Shown one piece after another: positions 39,701 through 49,856 of a DNA stretch of 64,000 nucleotides. Both the position numbers and the translations under genes were made by a program. This stretch comes from Chaetoceros tenuissimus (Eukaryota; Bacillariophyta; Thalassiosirophyceae; Chaetocerotales; Chaetocerotaceae), in assembly GCA_021927905.1 (NCBI GenBank), contig BLLK01000047.1, positions 1,302,001 through 1,366,000 on the forward strand, in the 5' to 3' direction. The notes beneath the pieces were generated by a model that was not told the DNA's origin, did not search any database, and saw only the letters and a program-made list of their open reading frames with translations. Numbering within the stretch: position 1 is the stretch's first letter; every line of letters starts with the position of its first letter.

Positions 39701-42165
39701 AGTTTGATTTCAGAAGCGATGAGGTCCTCACATGCACTTACAACATCTTCAGAAAGATTCGTGAAAGTAGATTTCAAATCAGCAACTTCACCTTCTGCGA
39801 TTGTAAGCTGTCGTTTCAAGGACAAAAGGGAATCATTGAGGTTCGATCTTTCACTCGTCATTTTGGAAATGATTATATCTTTGCGTTGATTGGATTCTTC
39901 CGAAGCGTTGAGTTTTTCGGTAAAAGACTTTACTTGCTCTTGGAGCAGCTCATCTCGAGCATTTCTAGACTCTAGCTGCTGTTGAAGCTCTTCAGCGGTA
40001 CGAGTCTTCATCTCAATTTCATCGGTGAGGGCGATAATGTCCTTCTTGGTAGTTTCGAGTGCGCTTCCTCTAGATTGACGAGCACAGCAGACATTTCTTT
40101 TTCATTCTGTGATTTCAATTTGGATACCTCGCTTTCAAATTTACTTTTCAAGGTTTCAGTAGAACTCTTCAATCTAGCCTTGGAAACTTTCAGTTGCTCT
40201 TCGGTGTGACTAATCTTTTTCTTCGAGCTCTCGATTTCTTTCTTCAAGTCTACATTGTTGGTGTAGCTCTCTTCAATCATCTGTTTCAGTTGAGCTTCAG
40301 TAGCTTGAGCTTGGTTTAGCTTATCTTGAGATGATTTCATCTCATGATTCAGACTAGCCATTGAATCTTCCAAGTCTTTGATATTGGACTCAAGATGGCC
40401 GATTGTCTGTCGCAAATTAGTAGTCACGGAAACTTCTTTGTTGTATTCTTCAGAAGCTTCCAATATTGTAGCCTCTTGTTGTTTCTCCTTTTCTTGAAGG
40501 CTCTTAATTATTACATCTTTTTCAGAAATAATGCCATTCAGATGAAGTTCCATCTCTGTCTTCAGATTCTTGGAGTTATCTAATTCTGATTTCAATTTCA
40601 TGTTATCAGCGCTGAGTAATTCAATGCGTTCCTGTATGTCTCCCTCCAATTTTGCGATTAAAACATCCTCATTTGCTTTCAAGTCAGTAATTATATTTTT
40701 GGATGTTTGAAGTTCTAATTCGAGTCCAGCCAAGGACTTGACCATTGACGACTTAGATTCCTGGACTCTGGCGAGGTTAGTCTTCAAAGCTTCGATTATT
40801 TTTTCATGAGACTTGATCTCTTTAGAATGAGATTCAGATAGTTCCATCAGTTTTGCCTTATGAATCTTTTCTACTTGCACAAGCTGCATTTTCAGGTCTT
40901 TTATTGTTGAGCACGATTCCTTTGTCTTGATTTCATTTTCCTGGAGAAGAGAATTGTATCTAGAATCAATGAGTGAGAGCTGTGTTTCTATCTCACACTT
41001 GGACTCTTCAATATCCTTCATGTCGATGATGAGTGTATCGATAGCATCCTGCTTCTCGACTAATTTTTCCTTGAGCTGAGAAATGACACCATCGCTTGAT
41101 TTCATCATTTCTTGAAGTCTATTGTTGAGAACATCAATTTGATCTTGATTGGATTGTTTTTGTGCGCAAAGAAGCTCTTGCTGCTTGTTGGCCTCAAACC
41201 TCCATTCAGTCACTTGATGCTGACTTTGTTTGTATTCGGATTGAATTTCCAAAACCTGTTTTTGTGCTGCTTCCAATTTCAACAGCGCAGAATCCTTTTC
41301 CTCTGTTGAAGCATCTAGCAAATTCTGCTTTTCATCTACATCATTCTGAAGCTTCTCAATAAAGTCTTCCTTTTCAGATAAAGAATCCTGCAAAATATTT
41401 TGGAATTGGATGTATCTAGACTCGGAATGTTGTGCAGCTGAACTGGTCTCTTTCAATGACTCTTCCAGTCTTTGTATTTCACTCTTGCTTGATTGTGTAT
41501 GTTCGTCAAGCTCTTTTCGCATATTCAAAAGACTTGCATTTGTCTCCTCTATTTTCCCAGGAACCTCAATTAGTTGGTCCTTTTCTGTTAATTTCTCTTC
41601 AAATCTTTCGAGTTGAGTGCATACTTCATCTCGATCTCTAGAAATTGCTTCTAGTTGAGATTGTTTCTCTTCGATATCTGCTTGAAGCTTCTCGATAAAG
41701 TCTTCCTTCTCTTCTACAGATTCGGAGAAAGATGCCTTGAGCTTTGAAAGTTTATCCTCGTAGGAACGGCTCAGTTGTGATAAGTGACTCTGCTTCTCAT
41801 CAGATGCATGCTTCAAGTTCAATTTAGCTTCGCGGATCTGATTCTCCAAGTCCAAAACAGTCCTCATCATATCACCATTGTTTGCCTCATCCTCAAGTGC
41901 TTCTTCGGCATGCTGAAGATCTCTTTCACAAGATTTGAGTTTCTCCTGCAATTCTTGGACTTGTTTGGAGTACCTAGTGTCGAGTTCATTTCTGTCACTT
42001 TCAAAAGATTTGACTTTTTCTTGCAATTTTTCCATATCTTTGACATGTTTGGCCTCGAGTTCATCTCTAGCACTGCGAAATGAATCGAGCGTAGATTGGA
42101 ACTGTTGTGCTTCTGTACTGTGTTTCTCTCTTTCGGCGGTCAGAGTTTCCTTGAGTTTGAAAAGG
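35731..42165. repeat. Direct segmental duplication, left copy
   Basis: Matches 57558..64000 in the same orientation, offset 21,827-21,835 bp. By reading both copies I count six substitutions (at 36066, 36594, 36601, 37525, 41784 and 42069 here) and two indels (1 bp near 36178, 7 bp near 40061) in about 6.4 kb. The left boundary is at CTTGAAACGTGG; upstream sequences are unrelated. The right boundary is unseen because the second copy leaves the window. Confidence 0.95.
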
Positions 42166-44247
42166 TCGCTGGAAGAGATTCTAGAAGTCTCCATCCATCG
42201 CTTTGTTTCTTCTTGAGCAGATGATAAACGAGATGCAAGGCTTTCATTATCTTTGACAAGTGCATCCCTTTCATTCTCACAGAGCTTGAGATTCTCATCG
42301 AGCAAAGCAACTTCTTTGTTCAAATCCACCACTTCAGCGCTCTTTTCGGCAAGAGAAGATTCCATCTTTATCAACTTTTGCTTAAATACATCAGCGTTCT
42401 CATTACTTCCATCCTCAAGTTGTTTCATGAGATTCTGGATGAATGCCTTGGAATCTGCAAGCTTCTCTTCAAGAGCAAGCTTTTCGTGGTCAAATCTGGA
42501 CCTCTCCTCTTCTAACTTGTTATTGAAATAATTCCCCTTGCTGGTAAAAGATCTCTGTAACTCTGAAAGTTGGTGACGGAGACTCTGAGATTCTGTCATG
42601 AGTGTTTGATTATGTTTGGAACTATTTTCCTGCTCAGTCAGGAGTTGTTTGTTCTGTTCTTCGAGCTCGCTGATACGCACATGATTCTGTTTGTTGAGGG
42701 TCTCCAAATTATTGATGATTCCGCCTTGACTAGATACCTCTTTTACCAATTGATTAGTTTTGTCCTTCTCCTCAAAAAGACTTTGCTGTGCTTTCTCAAA
42801 GTTTTGCTGCACAATAGTCAACTGAGACCTTGACGACTGAAGTAAAGCTACTTCCTCCTGTAGCGAATTAAGCTCTGATTCCAGCTCCTTCGACTTTTTA
42901 GTCTCATTTGAGAGTTGCTTTTGAGCGTTTTCAAAGCTCTGCTGAATAGTGGTTATCTGAGATTTCCCATCTACTAAACTTTGGTGAAGCTTTTCGTTCT
43001 CTCTTCTCAAATCTCTCTCCCTCTCTGACATTTGTTTCAAAAGCTGTTCCTCTCTACCCTTCTTTGAGTCTAATTCCTTCTGGGTAGCCTCAAGTTTCTG
43101 GTAGATTTGTGCAGTGGTTGATTCTAGAATTTGTTTAGAATCATCCAGTTGTTTCAAAGCATCGTCTCGCGATTTCTGAGTCTCGAGAAGTACAGCTTCA
43201 TGAGTTTTCTTCATTTCTTCTAATCTCTTTATTAGAATGCTGATTTCCTCCTTGAGATTAGATTCTAGTGTAGTTATTGAATCTTCTTTCTGTTTCAACG
43301 CTTCATCCTTGCGAATATTCTCCTCGTGAAGATTCTCTGACTCGGTCGTGAGCATGTTCAACTCCTCTGATAGTTCTGCAAGCTTCTTTTCAAGAGAAGC
43401 AATGTCCGATTTCAGTTCCATTTCCTTCTCTTGAAAAGTAGTTTCCTTGTCACTTAGTTCTGCTATCAAGCTTGTCACAAGCTCCTCTTTTTCCGATATT
43501 TTCTTGGAGACTTCTTCAACGGAGGATGTTCGAGTTACCAACTCGGTTGAAACTAAGCCTAGCTTCTTCTCCTTTTCTTGAAGCCTCTTTTCCAGAATGC
43601 TCAATTTCGTCTTGAAAAGATCCTTCTGCTCCAATTCTTTCTTGGCTTTGTTCAGCTGTCTATTCAGATCTCTTTCCTTTCCATTAAAGTCAACCTTTAG
43701 TTTTTCCTGCTCAGCACGCAATACACCATTTTGTTTCGCGAGTTCATTCACGCGCATAGTGCTTTCATCTAGACTTTGCTGAAACCGTTGAAGTTCATTT
43801 TCTTTCTCTTGCAAAACAGTTTTTATCTCTTCATCTTTTTCACATAGAATTGAATCGGAGAGTGTCTGAGTAAGAACAAAAACAAGGTTAGTATGAAACT
43901 TTCTATCAGACAAAGTTCAATGCACTATTTCATGTGAGAGTATGTACCTTTGCCTTTTGTGCTACTGAAAGCTCTTCCTGTAGATTATCCTTCTCACTCA
44001 ACACTGCAAGTTTCTCCTTATGGATGTCATTCATAATTTTTGTCATCATTTTCATGCTCTTTTCTTGCTCTCCAAGGGAAGCCTTGGCTTCACTTAATTC
44101 ACTCAAGAGTACCATTTTCATTCTGATGGTTTCATCTGATTCTTTGCTCGACCTGCCAGCAAAAGTCTGACCAATCTGCTTCGAAAGATTATTTGCAACT
44201 TGTGATTGTTTCGCCGTGCTCATTACAGGAGCAACGTTCTTCATCAC
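36763..44247 (-). pseudogene. Giant coiled-coil protein gene, left copy, frame interrupted once
   Basis: Exon 1 is 44247..43948; an 82-bp intron (43866..43947, donor GTACAT, acceptor CTCAG, phase 0) follows; exon 2 runs from 43865 to 36763. Translation is almost entirely heptad coiled coil rich in Glu, Lys, Leu, Ser and Gln, with an interruption near the C-terminus (Ser/Pro-rich, RPSLSPTASD) and a tail ending SVSDDEEEV. The left copy lacks 7 bp near 40061 that the right copy has, so the frame ends after EEAHSKLPRR and a second open block of 1,082 codons follows. The right-copy frame would give about 2,470 residues in total. Composition suggests a golgin-, centrosome- or cytoskeleton-like tether, but no family was recognised. 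No motor head or membrane helix is visible. Confidence 0.8.
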
Positions 44248-45237
44248 TGTACTGAGAACATCAGTAATGCCTCACGCAATCGCCCTTTAAATGTGTCAAA
44301 ACTCCCCACTCGACCGTCATCCTTTGGGCACTAACAAGTTTCATTACTCCAACGGTCCTTACAACACATGTGTAGCTTAGTACGCAATTCAATATTGCAT
44401 GAATTCTTCTTGGAATAATGTTGTACCATCCACTCCCATTGTCCCTTGATGACTTGAAGGCCCTGCTTTTGTTGCTGCCTACGGATAATTATCATTTCTC
44501 GTCACTTCTATATCATGAAGTGGGAGAAAATCAATCATCCATTCATATTCCCCGTGAATACCGACAGGAGGCCATGTGTCTTTGTTGTATAGATACGTGG
44601 CATTGATTTCTTGTGCAAAGTTCATCCCTAATACTACTTCGGTGAAACGATGACCTAATCCAGTATGGCCACTCAGAGGTAACATAGTAGCGAAGCGGAT
44701 ACAGTCGTTAGTAGCATTTGAAAGTATTGATGGTGTTCACCTTTCATCGCTTGCTTTGTTATTCTTGTTGCTCGCGATAGGAGAGGAGTCTTCTAGTCTT
44801 GGCTTGTTATTAGGGGATCCCTACTGGATGTGGTACTTACATTCTTTGTGATGGAATTTTCAGTAGCAAAGAAGTTGGAGAAAAGTGCCAATGCTAACGC
44901 ATTGTCCGTGTCAGATCAGGATACGTTACCTAACCGTTAGTCACTCTTCTCTCATCATGACCAGCCAATGACAAGAAGTTCTCAAATAGGTTTGAAAAGT
45001 GTTCGCGAGTCTTGAATAACAACATAAATTTAGTTCTCGGGAAAAAAGGGACCCTTGGGAAAAAGACCTGTTCCTCCCAAGATTTCCCTTCCGTTAGGAG
45101 AACTGTCAATGCCCCCCCATCTAGATTTTCCCCTCTGGAAATCATCCCAAGAGATTGGGGTGCTGGTATATTTCTTCTCATAATTTTTAGCATGGTTCTT
45201 CTATTCTGAACTGTCTCTTCTTTCACAATACTCCTGA
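44248..45237. other. Spacer region holding a gene fragment
   Basis: About 1 kb between the coiled-coil gene and the sulfotransferase-like gene. It holds the fragment at 44479..44750. A minus-strand frame at 44930..45253 lies in the 5' region of the next gene and lacks any family features. Nothing else was supported. Confidence 0.45.
44479..44750 (-). pseudogene. Glycosyltransferase-like gene fragment
   Basis: A short open block on the minus strand contains GHTGLGHRFTEVVLGMNFA, followed by NATYLYNKDTW and GIHGEYEWMIDFLPLH. The glycine/histidine opening followed by an NATY-type strand recalls nucleotide-sugar glycosyltransferases of the fucosyltransferase-like kind that are common in stramenopiles. 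It is only about 85 codons, has a stop just upstream of the block, and no splice site that would extend it was found. I read it as a remnant of a larger gene. Family identity is a weak inference. Confidence 0.4.
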
Positions 45238-46329
45238 TTGAAAATGTCAACATTTAAAAATAACAAGGATATCCTCAGAGTTTTTTGTGTTTTGCTTATT
45301 GTTTTGATTTACTATATTAACTCAGAATTTCGTCAAGTGAACAGCACAAATATTGCAAATAGCACTTCTAGTAGGGCTAGTAGTAGCGAATTGATGGGAG
45401 GATCCATCAAGAACAGGAGTTTTTCTTCATGCCAGCAAAAGAATATGTGTTTGTCATGTGTTTCTAAGGGATTGGAACTGGAGAAACTTGTCAACTCGAC
45501 ACAAAACGTCATTTTAATCATGCCGGCAAAGGCAGCTGGAACGTCATACAAATCATTTGCCAAGCAATGTTCAGGAAGGTCATATTCAAAGCTAAGAGAT
45601 AATTTCTTAAACTTTGAAACAGGAGAGAATTTTCTGACGAGTTCTTTTGAGCCGCCGGTGATTGCGTCCCATATGTATAAGGCTGAAACTATGACGAAGT
45701 TATTTCAGCATGCCTCAAAAGATACTTTATTCATATGGAGTCATCGTGAAGAGACGAGTCGCTTATTGTCTGCCATAAAACATGTTACAAAACAAATTTG
45801 TAGTGGATCTAGACCTCCGCCATCAGGGATTCAATTTTTGGAAAAGACAAATAAGAAATGCGTGATTTCTGAAAGCGATTTGATTGGTATAATTAAAAAA
45901 AAAACTATGGAGATAGGAATTGGTATGGAGCGATTATTATCATGTGATACCTATGATGCAATGAGAACTCATTTACCAAACCTTATATTAGCAGATTATA
46001 ATGAAGCGGATGAGATTCAAAAGCATGTGGCTCAAAGGTACTGTCATGAGCTATTGAAAAAGACGACAGTGCGCGAAAATGTCGCGAGTGATTTTAAAAC
46101 AGAAATGTATGTGAAACTCTCGAAAGCAGATCAAGCCACGGAGGCAAAGGCAGTGAACCATACGGTCCTACTAGAGAACTGGCTGAGAGTGAAACGCAGC
46201 TACATTGAATTGTCATTAGAACTGAAGAAGGACGTGAAATGCCAAGACAGAACTAGGCGTTTGGAACATACCCTTGATACCTGCGATGACCATATTGTAC
46301 AAATTGACAATGATTGGATTGGCAGATAG
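45238..46329 (+). CDS. Type II membrane protein, sulfotransferase-like
   Basis: 363 aa, single exon. A short cytosolic tail is followed by one membrane helix, ILRVFCVLLIVLIYYI (about 13-28), the topology of a Golgi type II enzyme. The lumenal part has several possible N-glycosylation sites (NSTNI, NSTSS, NHTV). NVILIMPAKAAGTSYKSF near residue 91 resembles the 5'-phosphosulfate loop of membrane sulfotransferases (PKxxGTS), which binds PAPS. FIWSHREETSRLLSAIKHV near 165 falls where the 3'-phosphate-binding Arg/Ser motif is expected. Many diatom genes of this type exist; the acceptor is unknown. An ATG two codons downstream is an equally good start. Confidence 0.7.
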   Translation: MKMSTFKNNKDILRVFCVLLIVLIYYINSEFRQVNSTNIANSTSSRASSSELMGGSIKNRSFSSCQQKNMCLSCVSKGLELEKLVNSTQNVILIMPAKAAGTSYKSFAKQCSGRSYSKLRDNFLNFETGENFLTSSFEPPVIASHMYKAETMTKLFQHASKDTLFIWSHREETSRLLSAIKHVTKQICSGSRPPPSGIQFLEKTNKKCVISESDLIGIIKKKTMEIGIGMERLLSCDTYDAMRTHLPNLILADYNEADEIQKHVAQRYCHELLKKTTVRENVASDFKTEMYVKLSKADQATEAKAVNHTVLLENWLRVKRSYIELSLELKKDVKCQDRTRRLEHTLDTCDDHIVQIDNDWIGR

Positions 46330-46689
46330 TCATGTGAAATAAGGCTTAATGTGGCATTTGCTCATGTGGAAGAGAAAGGTTACTTCCCTGTTATTAAAAG
46401 AAAGTCATCATCTATGTACATTTTAAAGCCAATGGGTTTACCTCTATTATCAATGTATTTTTATTTACCCTTGATAAGCAAGTCGATTTCACCAGGAATC
46501 TTCTTCCCCGAGCACCCCTCGAAAGTGATCTCAATTTATATTACCATCCTCCTTTTTCGTCTCTCTGAACCCATTCTAAACAACAACAAAGGCTTCTCAT
46601 GAAGTCCACCATTTTCAGCGCCAAACGTAAAAAATCCAAATAAGACCATTTGATTCGATTCGATTAAATTTTTAGGCGATGACCGCGAT
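46330..46689. other. Spacer between the sulfotransferase-like gene and the glycosyltransferase-like pseudogene
   Basis: 360 bp between two convergent 3' ends. A small plus-strand frame (46351..46602) has no family features. GCGCCAAA, an E2F-like octamer, occurs at 46618 with no gene downstream to regulate, which shows the background rate of that motif. Confidence 0.45.
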
Positions 46690-47891
46690 TCACAAAATCC
46701 TCAAATATGTTCTTCTGTATTTATCCAGTTCAAATTCAATATATTTGTGAAAAAATCCTAAATAAGAAACAATATTATTTTGTCTATTTGGTGCTTCCAA
46801 TCTAGTGACATAAGATGATCGCACCCAAATGCAGTTAAAATACACATACCCCCCACGAGTGATCGTAAAACCTGCCTTTTCTAATTGAGGGACAGTCTTA
46901 AAGCGAAATAATACATGTCTCCATGGCTCAATTACATGTTTAAACAATGGTCCATCAGTTGCTGCTCTCTTTGCTTGAGTCATATTTCAATGATTGACCA
47001 TTCCTTTACTATGCATGTAAAGAAAAACAGAGTCTTTCCTTTGTTGAATACTTTGGGACATGGCTTCTTCCCACATAGAATACAGCCCCCAGTACTCATA
47101 TCGATTTTCATAACGGGGTGTGACAGTGGCACTAGTGCCAGCAATTTCTTTCACAATACGGCCAAGTGACATCATATCTTCATCTGCTGTTGGAGAAGTT
47201 GAAGATGTTGCTGCTATCACATTTAATGAAGCCACATCTAAGAGTCCTGTTGCTTTCAGGTCTTTCAGTTGGGCAGTCACCAACCAAGTCCAGTGGCCGA
47301 AGCGTTCGGGGATGAAGACAAAGTAAAAGACGAACACATTCTTATCATGAGTATGATTTGCAGTAGCAACACTGTGTTCGATACCAATGATAGGAGCGTT
47401 GATGGTTTCATTTTTAATGCATTCACAGACTTTAAGCCTTAGGAAAGCACATTAGTAAAAACCAAACCTTTGTTCAGTTAAAAGCAAAGTAATAATGTGA
47501 AAAACTTGCCCATAATTATCACTCACATCGCTTCAGAGAGAGGAGATTCGACTATTATCGTTTCTCTGGAAGTCCAGTAGAATCTGATAATAGAGGCAAT
47601 GTAGAGCACAAGCACAATATGCAGCAGAAGTCCACCGTTTGTCTTGTTCATCAATATCATTTTTGGTGAATTGCAATCAATACTGTAGAGCAGATAATTT
47701 AATCCGCTGCGTAAATGAGAGAAATGGTCAGTATTATTATTTTGAAAAATCAAGATTTTGGATACTGTACGAGTATTACGTACGTAGAAACCAATCCACC
47801 AATAGAGAAAGTTGTTTTTAGGATGGAGTGCAGACCGATACGTTTTATCGTGTCCAGCAAGCGAGCAAGAAGAAGAAGAAGTTAAATTCAA
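46690..47891 (-). pseudogene. Type II glycosyltransferase-like gene with an in-frame stop
   Basis: Exon 1 lies within 47891..47527 and exon 2 is 47437..46690, joined across an 89-bp intron (GTGAGT donor, CTAAG acceptor, phase 2) to give SEAM|LKVCECIKN. A membrane helix GGLLLHIVLVLYIASII is followed by a lumenal region with IGIEHSV, FVFIPERFGHWTW, FLYMHSKGMVNH and YVYFNCIWVRSSYVTRLE, a pattern typical of a large stramenopile family of glycosyltransferase-like proteins with an HSKG motif. One TGA interrupts the frame right after VNH (46987-46989), and the same frame then continues for 98 codons. The start could be at 47891, 47660 or 47651; the latter two put the helix near the N-terminus. Probably a recent pseudogene, unless the TGA is a base error. 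Confidence 0.6.
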
Positions 47892-47939
47892 AATGTCCAG
47901 ATCTAGCTAGAATAGGATCGCGAATATTTTGAAAAGGAT

Positions 47940-47981
47940 GGTGAACTTGGGAAGGTTCGAAAAATGGAAGGGTTTGGAAAA
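47940..47981 (+). repeat. Imperfect direct repeat, left member
   Basis: GGTGAACTTGGGAAGG followed by TTCGAAAAATGGAAGGGTTT closely matches 51588..51627 in the same orientation. The pair brackets the transposase and cysteine-rich genes. Confidence 0.55.
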
Positions 47982-47991
47982 TTTTCTAAGT

Positions 47992-48199
47992 CTTCTTAGA
48001 TAAATTTAGACTAATGACCCGAACAGAAATTTCCTACGACTGATCAGTTGAGATAATTCTTCTTAGATAAATTTAGTCTAATGACCCGAACAGAAATTTC
48101 CTACGACTGATCAGTTGAGATATTTCTTCTTAGATAAATTTAGTCTAATGACCCGAACAGAAATTTCCTACGACTGATCAGTTGAGATAATTCTTCTTA
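47992..48199. repeat. 67-bp tandem repeat, three full copies plus a stub
   Basis: Units begin CTTCTTAGATAAATTTAG at 47992, 48059 and 48126; a truncated fourth begins at 48193. The unit carries the palindrome CTGATCAG. Copies differ at only a few bases (GACTAA versus GTCTAA, AATT versus ATTT), so the array expanded recently. There are no unique spacers between units, so it is not a CRISPR. Confidence 0.9.
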
Positions 48200-48224
48200 C
48201 TACGATTTCGGAAACAATTGAGAA

Positions 48225-48320
48225 TTGTGAGTTCAGAAACAGTTCAGAAAAGTTTAGAATTTTTTAAAAATAGTTTAGAATTTTTCAAAAATAGTTCAGA
48301 AAAGTTTAGAAATGTTCAGC
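48225..48320. repeat. Degenerate short-period repeat of AGTTCAGAA-type words
   Basis: Alternating AGTTCAGAAA, AGTTTAGAAT and TTTTTNAAAAATAG words recur about every 15-30 bp, giving an irregular array just after the 67-bp repeats. Probably slippage-derived. Confidence 0.5.
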
Positions 48321-48660
48321 TTCACGTACTTACACGGTATAGATTTCCACGTACAGCAAATCACAGTACTTGCACAGTATATTTTTCTACCTTTTTGTAA
48401 AAAATGAATAATGCTTCCACCCCTGCCTTTAGCTTAGACTCTTTTCTTCTATGCTATTGTGTGCTTGACATATTTAAGTTTTCTGTTGAACTTTGGAATC
48501 GAAAATAGACAGGTAAGGTACAGTACAGGAGTGATTGATTCGACGTCATTGGTTTGAATTTTTGTCTGAATTTGAAATTCGAAATGTCTCACATCGCTTG
48601 GTCTCACTCTCGGCTAAAAAACAAGAAACGCAAATCAATCGATTGAATGGATCCACCTCC

Positions 48661-49758
48661 ATGGATCCTGCTAATCAAAGAGCACAACATAGGAGTGCTC
48701 TTGGTCTAAGCAGAGAACTACAGCAAGACAGAACTGATCATCCGTCCTTGCCTTCAAGAGGAGGTTCAAGAGGATACCCTCTCTGGTTCCGCCTTCGGGT
48801 ATTGGATGCAGCTCATACAGTCAGTGTTGAGCAGGCTTCAGATCAGTATGGAGTGAGTGCAGCTAGTATTTATAGATGGCAAGGGCGAGTTACTCCATAC
48901 AGAATGACAGGTGGAGAAGAAAGAGCTGATCTTGTTGGTTATGATCTTCTTCTCTTAGCAATCGTTGTTGCAATTTTTCCGTGTGCTACTTTAGACGAAA
49001 TTGCTACATTCATTCTTGCGAATGGAGGAGATGTATACTCGAATCCGCAAATATCTGAAAGGCTAAAGGAGCTTCAAATTACAAGAAAAAGATGCACAAA
49101 GGAAGCATACGATGCCTTTAGTGAGAGGACACAAAGAAGAGTTCGGTGGTTCATGACATTGCCACCCCCACTTGGTGTTTACAGAGTGTGGATGCAAAGA
49201 CTCATTGATATTGACAAAACAGGTTTTTATCTGAAAAGTTGTTCACCAAACTACGGAAGAGGATTAATATGTCAAAGGGTTCGGAACCCTAGTCATTACA
49301 TCAAAAATGCGTTAAGAGTGAATGTTATACTTGCAATCGAACCAGGTGATCCACGATTGCCTGCAATTGTTGACGGATCTATAGAGAATCCACGAAGATG
49401 GATGAAAATTACTATTCAAAATATTGATCAGCATGTTTTTGCAGACTTTTGTGATGAGACCTGTACAGATTTAGAAAATAATCCGGTCAACAATGGTCTT
49501 GATGATGAACGCGTTTTTATGTGGGACAACCTTACTGCACATAAGACAGCATTGGTTATAAACACAGTAGAGGGAAGGGTTTCAAATAACAACTTTCAGA
49601 CAATGAATAGACCACCATATCATCCGAAACTTGCGCCAATCGAGTATGTTTTTTGTGAGCTTGCATGTGAGCTTTCACGGAGAGCAAGACGTGATTGGGA
49701 TGCTGCTAGATTGCAGCAAGAAATAGCAGTCATTATTGGACAGTTGGGGAGAAACTGA
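48661..49758 (+). mobile_element. IS630/Tc1-mariner-type DDE transposase gene, apparently intact
   Basis: 365 aa from the ATG at 48661; the same frame is open upstream to an ATG at 48535 (407 aa). A helix-turn-helix region, VEQASDQYGVSAASIYRWQG, lies near residues 58-77. The catalytic triad can be placed: IDIDKTGF with Asp near 185, FMWDNLTAHK with Asp near 289, and YHPKLAPIEYVF with Glu near 328, about 38 residues after the second Asp. The HPKLAPIE block is the hallmark of the IS630/mariner superfamily. No stop or frameshift interrupts it. It converges on the cysteine-rich gene with 98 bp between stops, so the two may form one element. I could not identify terminal inverted repeats by eye. 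Confidence 0.82.
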
Positions 49759-49856
49759 AAATTCTACAATACATTTTGTCATTGCGGTTACCCTTTTACT
49801 TAAACTGATTGATACATAAAGTAATTATAATGATGATGATGATCCCCAGATTTATT

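Larger units (their letters stand above)
47892..48534. other. Repeat-rich spacer upstream of the transposase gene
   Basis: It contains the 67-bp tandem array (47992..48199), a block of degenerate AGTTCAGAA/AGTTTAGAA words (48225..48320) and two related words, GTACTTACACGGTATAGA and GTACTTGCACAGTATATT, near 48327 and 48366. No gene was seen. Confidence 0.6.

Noticed and set aside
40050-40070. Intron as an explanation for the frame change in the left coiled-coil copy
   Set aside because: The two copies differ by a clean 7-bp deletion, and no GT-AG pair is involved; the right copy reads straight through.
38162-42833. Numerous plus-strand ORFs of 60-130 codons, and their equals in the right copy
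   Set aside because: All are antisense to the giant coiled-coil gene and low in complexity; none has a domain.
44930-45253. 107-codon minus-strand ORF upstream of the sulfotransferase-like gene
   Set aside because: Lies in the promoter and 5' end of a better-supported plus-strand gene, and has no recognisable features.
46618-46625. Fourth E2F-like octamer
   Set aside because: Sits between two convergent 3' ends with no gene to control; treated as a chance match.
47992-48199. Possible CRISPR array
   Set aside because: Units are directly abutting with a 67-bp period and no variable spacers; eukaryotic context. It is a simple tandem repeat.
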